From the NCBI GenBank assembly GCA_019722365.1, contig JADFUC010002380.1:310001-374000 (forward strand): DNA of 64,000 nt, given 5' to 3'. The DNA comes from Lithospermum erythrorhizon. Lineage: Eukaryota > Streptophyta > Magnoliopsida > Boraginales > Boraginaceae. The translations under genes and the position numbers were made by a program. Positions within the stretch are counted from its first letter, which is position 1. The number at the start of each line of letters is the position of its first letter. The notes below the pieces were generated by a model. It was not told the DNA's origin and made no database searches. It saw nothing but the letters and a program-made list of their open reading frames with translations. This document shows positions 60,424-64,000 of the stretch, piece after piece.

Positions 60424-63400
60424 AGTTGAGTATGATCAAGAAATACAATAAAAATATAACAGAGGTTGAGATCGAAGGAAATATAGGCAATACAAAATAA
60501 TCGAATAAGAAAAACTTATTGAATTAGTTGCTGCGTCGTGATATAAATGGGCCGAATTGCGTGAAAACTTTTGTAAGTAGCTTAGGTGGCAGCGTTTCGT
60601 CGGAGAAGCCTCGAGGTTAATCTGACTTACCGCCCGTCCACCGCGTCGCTCGTGGGATGAGCTTTGAAAACTTAATACCAAAGCAATCTTGTGAATTTGT
60701 AGAATAAATTTTTTTAATCAAAGAGAACTCCTTTAATGTAAGGAGTATCTTAATTTTTGGTGTGTTTGAAAGGTGGCATGAGTACCTATTTATAATATAA
60801 AAGTGAAAATTTCGACTATTTATCTTGATGTGGAATGATAGGAATAAGAAATCTAACGATTCCCGTAAAGGCAAAGAAAGACAATGAATATAGGAAAATT
60901 ACGGGTAAAGAAAGATTGAATCTTAAGTGTAAATATCTTTTCGATTTGAATTACACGTATTAAATATAGCTTGACAACTTTTCGATGCCGATAGGTAAGC
61001 AAATGCTTGAACTTATTGGTGGTTGGACCATACATATTATACGCTTCCAAGGGTATGCAGGATTCCCGTCTGACTCAAGCGGATATAAAGGCCCTGCGTG
61101 CGCCTCTAATGGCTACAGAATGACTATATTTGAGTCTTTATTAGATAATGTGTATTCGCGTAAGTAACTTCGTATGAATGCGTCTCGATACCCGGTATCG
61201 CCGAGTTATTAAGGACGTAAAGTCCACGTCACAGCCAGTCAACGTCCGTGAAGTGTGTCACCGCTGAATAGCCCAGCTATGAAGCATCATGTCGATGTGA
61301 GAGTGCCTTGTGCCGCCAAATAGCGGCTATGGAAGATCAAGTCCTTTGTCCGTACGAGCCAGTGATGTTAAAGAATTTTTAAAGTTGATACAAAATATAG
61401 CGTTGAGAAAAGTAAGCGATCAGTAAAAGGAGCAGAAAAATTTAATACGTGATCGATTAAATAAAGACGGAGGGAGTATTGATTAGTAAGCTAAATAAGG
61501 AGTATATTGTCATAATAATACTTATATTAATTTTCACTCATATAAAATATAATTCATCGATATTATGGTCTTAAAAATACATGCATAAATATATGTATAT
61601 TATAGGTATATATTATCTTCGTTGACATTCGATCTTCTAATCCCGGTGCAAGTCGACACATTTGAATGTTTAGTAGTATTTTATATTAAATACGGTATTT
61701 ATGTCAAAATTTTAATAGTTTCGTATCAAGTAATATTAATCACATATCACGCTATTGAGATTTAACTTTTTTTTATTAAAAATTAAATTCTGAGAGATAT
61801 ACTTTTAAAGGTATGTCATTAACATTCCACTTGATTTTAATGTAATTAAATTCGAATATTTCACGTCCAAACAAGAGCATCCCAATATTATTAGCTCTTT
61901 GGTATTTTGTGTGGCTAAAAGCGAAATTTCATAATAGGTCTTCTTGTGTCAGTTTTGTACAAATAAAATTGGAGACAATCATCCAAATTAAAAATATGTT
62001 AAAATGAATACTTAAAATAATTGAGTAGTAGAATTGTGAATAATTTATCTGTGTCAGTGAGAATTCGTTTTTAATAATAAAAATAAAATAGCATAAGGTG
62101 TATTTTTTATTAAAAGAGAAAAATGATATTTTAGCAATAAATAAAATAATTAAACGAGGCATTCTTTTATTAAAAATATGAAAGTAGTATAGTAACAAAA
62201 ATTTTAAATCTATTACTATATTGAAAATTTATGGCGATAAAGCGTAACTAAGAACAAAATGATTTATAATATGTCAAAGTATAATTATAAATTTAAGTAA
62301 ATGATTAGTACTTTATTATCTTGATTTAAATTTTAAAGTATAATCTTCGTCTGGCAGCGTACATTTCTTAGTATAAAGAAGAGTGAGTATTCGAACTTTG
62401 AACGGATATATTAATGTTTTATGTTAGATATAAGAAAAAAAGTCATGTTCGAACTTTAAATGGATATATATGAGGTATAGGTTACTTGATCTTAGAAGCT
62501 TCGATAATACTAGGAAATAATTAAATATTGCCATTTTGTCGTGACCCGGACACGCTATAGAAATATATTGTTGTGTCCAAGCACACTGATAATTAAAATA
62601 ATCAAAATCTTTTTGGTTATACTACATTATTACTATGAGCATGGGGGGTAAAATAAAAGAGCTCCTCTATTTTCTCGATTGCTAATTTTAGCAAAAACAA
62701 AAATGCCTAAACTTCTGAGATGAGCAGTTTGTCAAGTTAGGACACGAGTGAAAGTGAGCTGCAATCAAGAAGGTTGGAAGAATCAATTTTACAAGTATAA
62801 AATCATCAACCCACCAAAATCAGAAACTCAGAAGAATTCCAACAACAATTTTTATTGGGTCGTTACAAAATTTGTTGTAGAACAAACTGTTCGAAACAAG
62901 TGATCTTTACTTGATTGTTCTGGTCTATCGTGTAGATTCAGCTGACATGTCGTGTGGAAAGCCTCCAGCGATATGCGATGATGATTGGTTATTAATTCAG
63001 CGAGATGTTCGGCGAAAGGGATCTGAGCAAAGTCGAGTATTTGAGCTTTGAATGGATATATATTATGTTCTTGGATCAAGATGCTTAAAAAATAAAATGA
63101 GACTTTATCATTAACCTAGGAAGTAGAGAAAAGAGTGTCCTCACCGTGTGTTCCTCCTTTACCTTTATAATTGCTGAGATATTCACTTCATCCACTTCCA
63201 TTTGATCCACGGAAGAAAAGAACCCTACCAATCATATTCAAATCAATCATTCTAGATTTCAAAAGCGACAAAACTATCTCAATGATTTGGAACATTCCCC
63301 AATCACTGAAATGTACTTAGAATTGATCGAAGGTGATCAAAATATAAAAAGCATGTCATGTGTTTCAAACAACATGGGATTGTACTTCCTTCGCACAGTT

Positions 63401-64000
63401 TGATATTACTTAACCAGCATCTGATACATTCTTGTGGTTCGCATGTATAAGTAATTATCTTTGCGCGCATTATTGAATCGACAGGAACTCTGATAAGGTA
63501 AATATTGCGGTTTTTCGCTGACGAGGACCTTGTGATAGAAATATATTGTCGTGTCCAAGTACGACAACGTTCGGTTTTCCTTATACGAGGGGACAAAATC
63601 AACAGCGGTGCTCTACCTGGTCTGCACTCCATTAAAACTTAAAAAACTAAATGCAAGGCAATTCTTGTACAAAGCACCGCATTACCGATTTGCCCAGCGT
63701 TACCGGTTGTATATAATATATTAAAAATTATATTATCACTTTCTCAGTTTCTCCCATTTTTGTCAAGTCCCAAACTTCCCTAGAATCTTGGTCTGCACTC
63801 CAGCTTTATAGACGTACACTTACTAGGACTACTATGTTTAAAACATCTCCTTGACCATTGGTTCTCCTAAACTTTATACTCCTTTCATTTTTAAATCTAA
63901 GAGACTTTTTACTTAAAATATTAGTCGACAATAACACCATTTTGACCAATTTGGTGCAAGGAAAATGAGAAAAATTGATGTTTAAGTCACGAAATTGTTT
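60424..64000. other. Gene-free right end
   Basis: No coding family recognised. GC-richer patches at about 60560-60660 and 61170-61360, a 64-bp dispersed repeat (62521-62584 and 63498-63562), and a TACTCC-type MITE-like start near 63880 indicate transposon debris. The window ends inside it. Confidence 0.5.
62521..63562 (+). repeat. Two dispersed copies of a ~64-bp repeat
   Basis: 62521-62584 and 63498-63562 share AAATATTGC, a GGAC block and then 26 of 28 bases over ATAGAAATATATTG(T)..GTGTCCAAG. They lie 977 bp apart in the same orientation, the geometry of two element ends or of a duplicated fragment. Confidence 0.65.

Noticed and set aside
60985..61167. 60-codon plus-strand frame in a GC-richer patch
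   Set aside because: No family, no splice context, and it is surrounded by transposon-like debris.

Overview
The window is nuclear DNA of a flowering plant. Protein-coding genes are split by GT-AG introns, the intergenic DNA is AT-rich, and it holds copia retrotransposon, SINE and MITE remnants. The gene families are land-plant ones: a lignin-type laccase, a tubby-like F-box protein, a HIPP, a RADIALIS-like SANT protein, ABA4 and BAHD acyltransferases. The families and the frequent TACTCCGTA/CTCCCT MITE-type ends suggest a eudicot, perhaps an asterid; that placement is a guess. There are no rRNA genes, no CRISPR arrays and no operons.

Layout. 1-2712: 3' part of a decayed copia element ending in its 3' LTR, which abuts the surviving 3' half of a cytochrome P450 gene (2713-3996). 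5334-6318 (-): a two-exon HIPP. 6319-13150: mostly transposon-derived or unassignable DNA, with a copia RT scrap, a probable LTR, a GC-rich patch and short tandem repeats. 13458-13805 (-): a small stress-type protein. 14307-14814 (-): a broken fragment of a mitochondrial gamma-carbonic anhydrase gene. 16133-18561 (-): an intact six-exon laccase (561 aa). 18650-22150: empty apart from two MITE-like elements. 22181-22560: a three-copy repeat upstream of an intact tubby-like F-box gene (23140-25105, 412 aa). 25568-26888 (-): a four-exon gene that keeps only the N-terminal domain of a plant U-box (PUB) protein. 26889-34547: gene-free, with a 580-bp MITE and LTR-like DNA. 34705-34932: a RADIALIS-like SANT gene. 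36269-37027: a large imperfect inverted repeat. 37512-38352: a DC1-domain pseudogene, with a further DC1 scrap at 40206-40284. 43221-47521: an intact eight-exon monoacylglycerol-lipase-like hydrolase (342 aa). 49341-50065: diverged tandem repeats. 51905-53173: ABA4 (neoxanthin synthesis). 53980-54588 (-): an RBR-type E3-like protein without RING2. 55526-55654: a tRNA-derived SINE with target-site duplication. 59151-60423 (-): a BAHD acyltransferase pseudogene. The rest is gene-free.

The genes form no single pathway. The laccase acts in the cell wall and ABA4 in the plastid on the xanthophyll route to ABA. The TLP, PUB remnant and RBR-like gene all belong to ubiquitin-related families, but nothing links them functionally. 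The main theme is gene decay: P450, gamma-CA, DC1 and BAHD copies are broken, and two ubiquitin-ligase-type genes keep clean exons but lack their catalytic modules (U-box; RING2). I saw no convincing novel multi-gene system. The best leads are those two truncated ligases, the eroded miR397 site in the laccase, the 36.3-37.0 kb inverted repeat and the 40-bp duplication next to a TLP splice acceptor.
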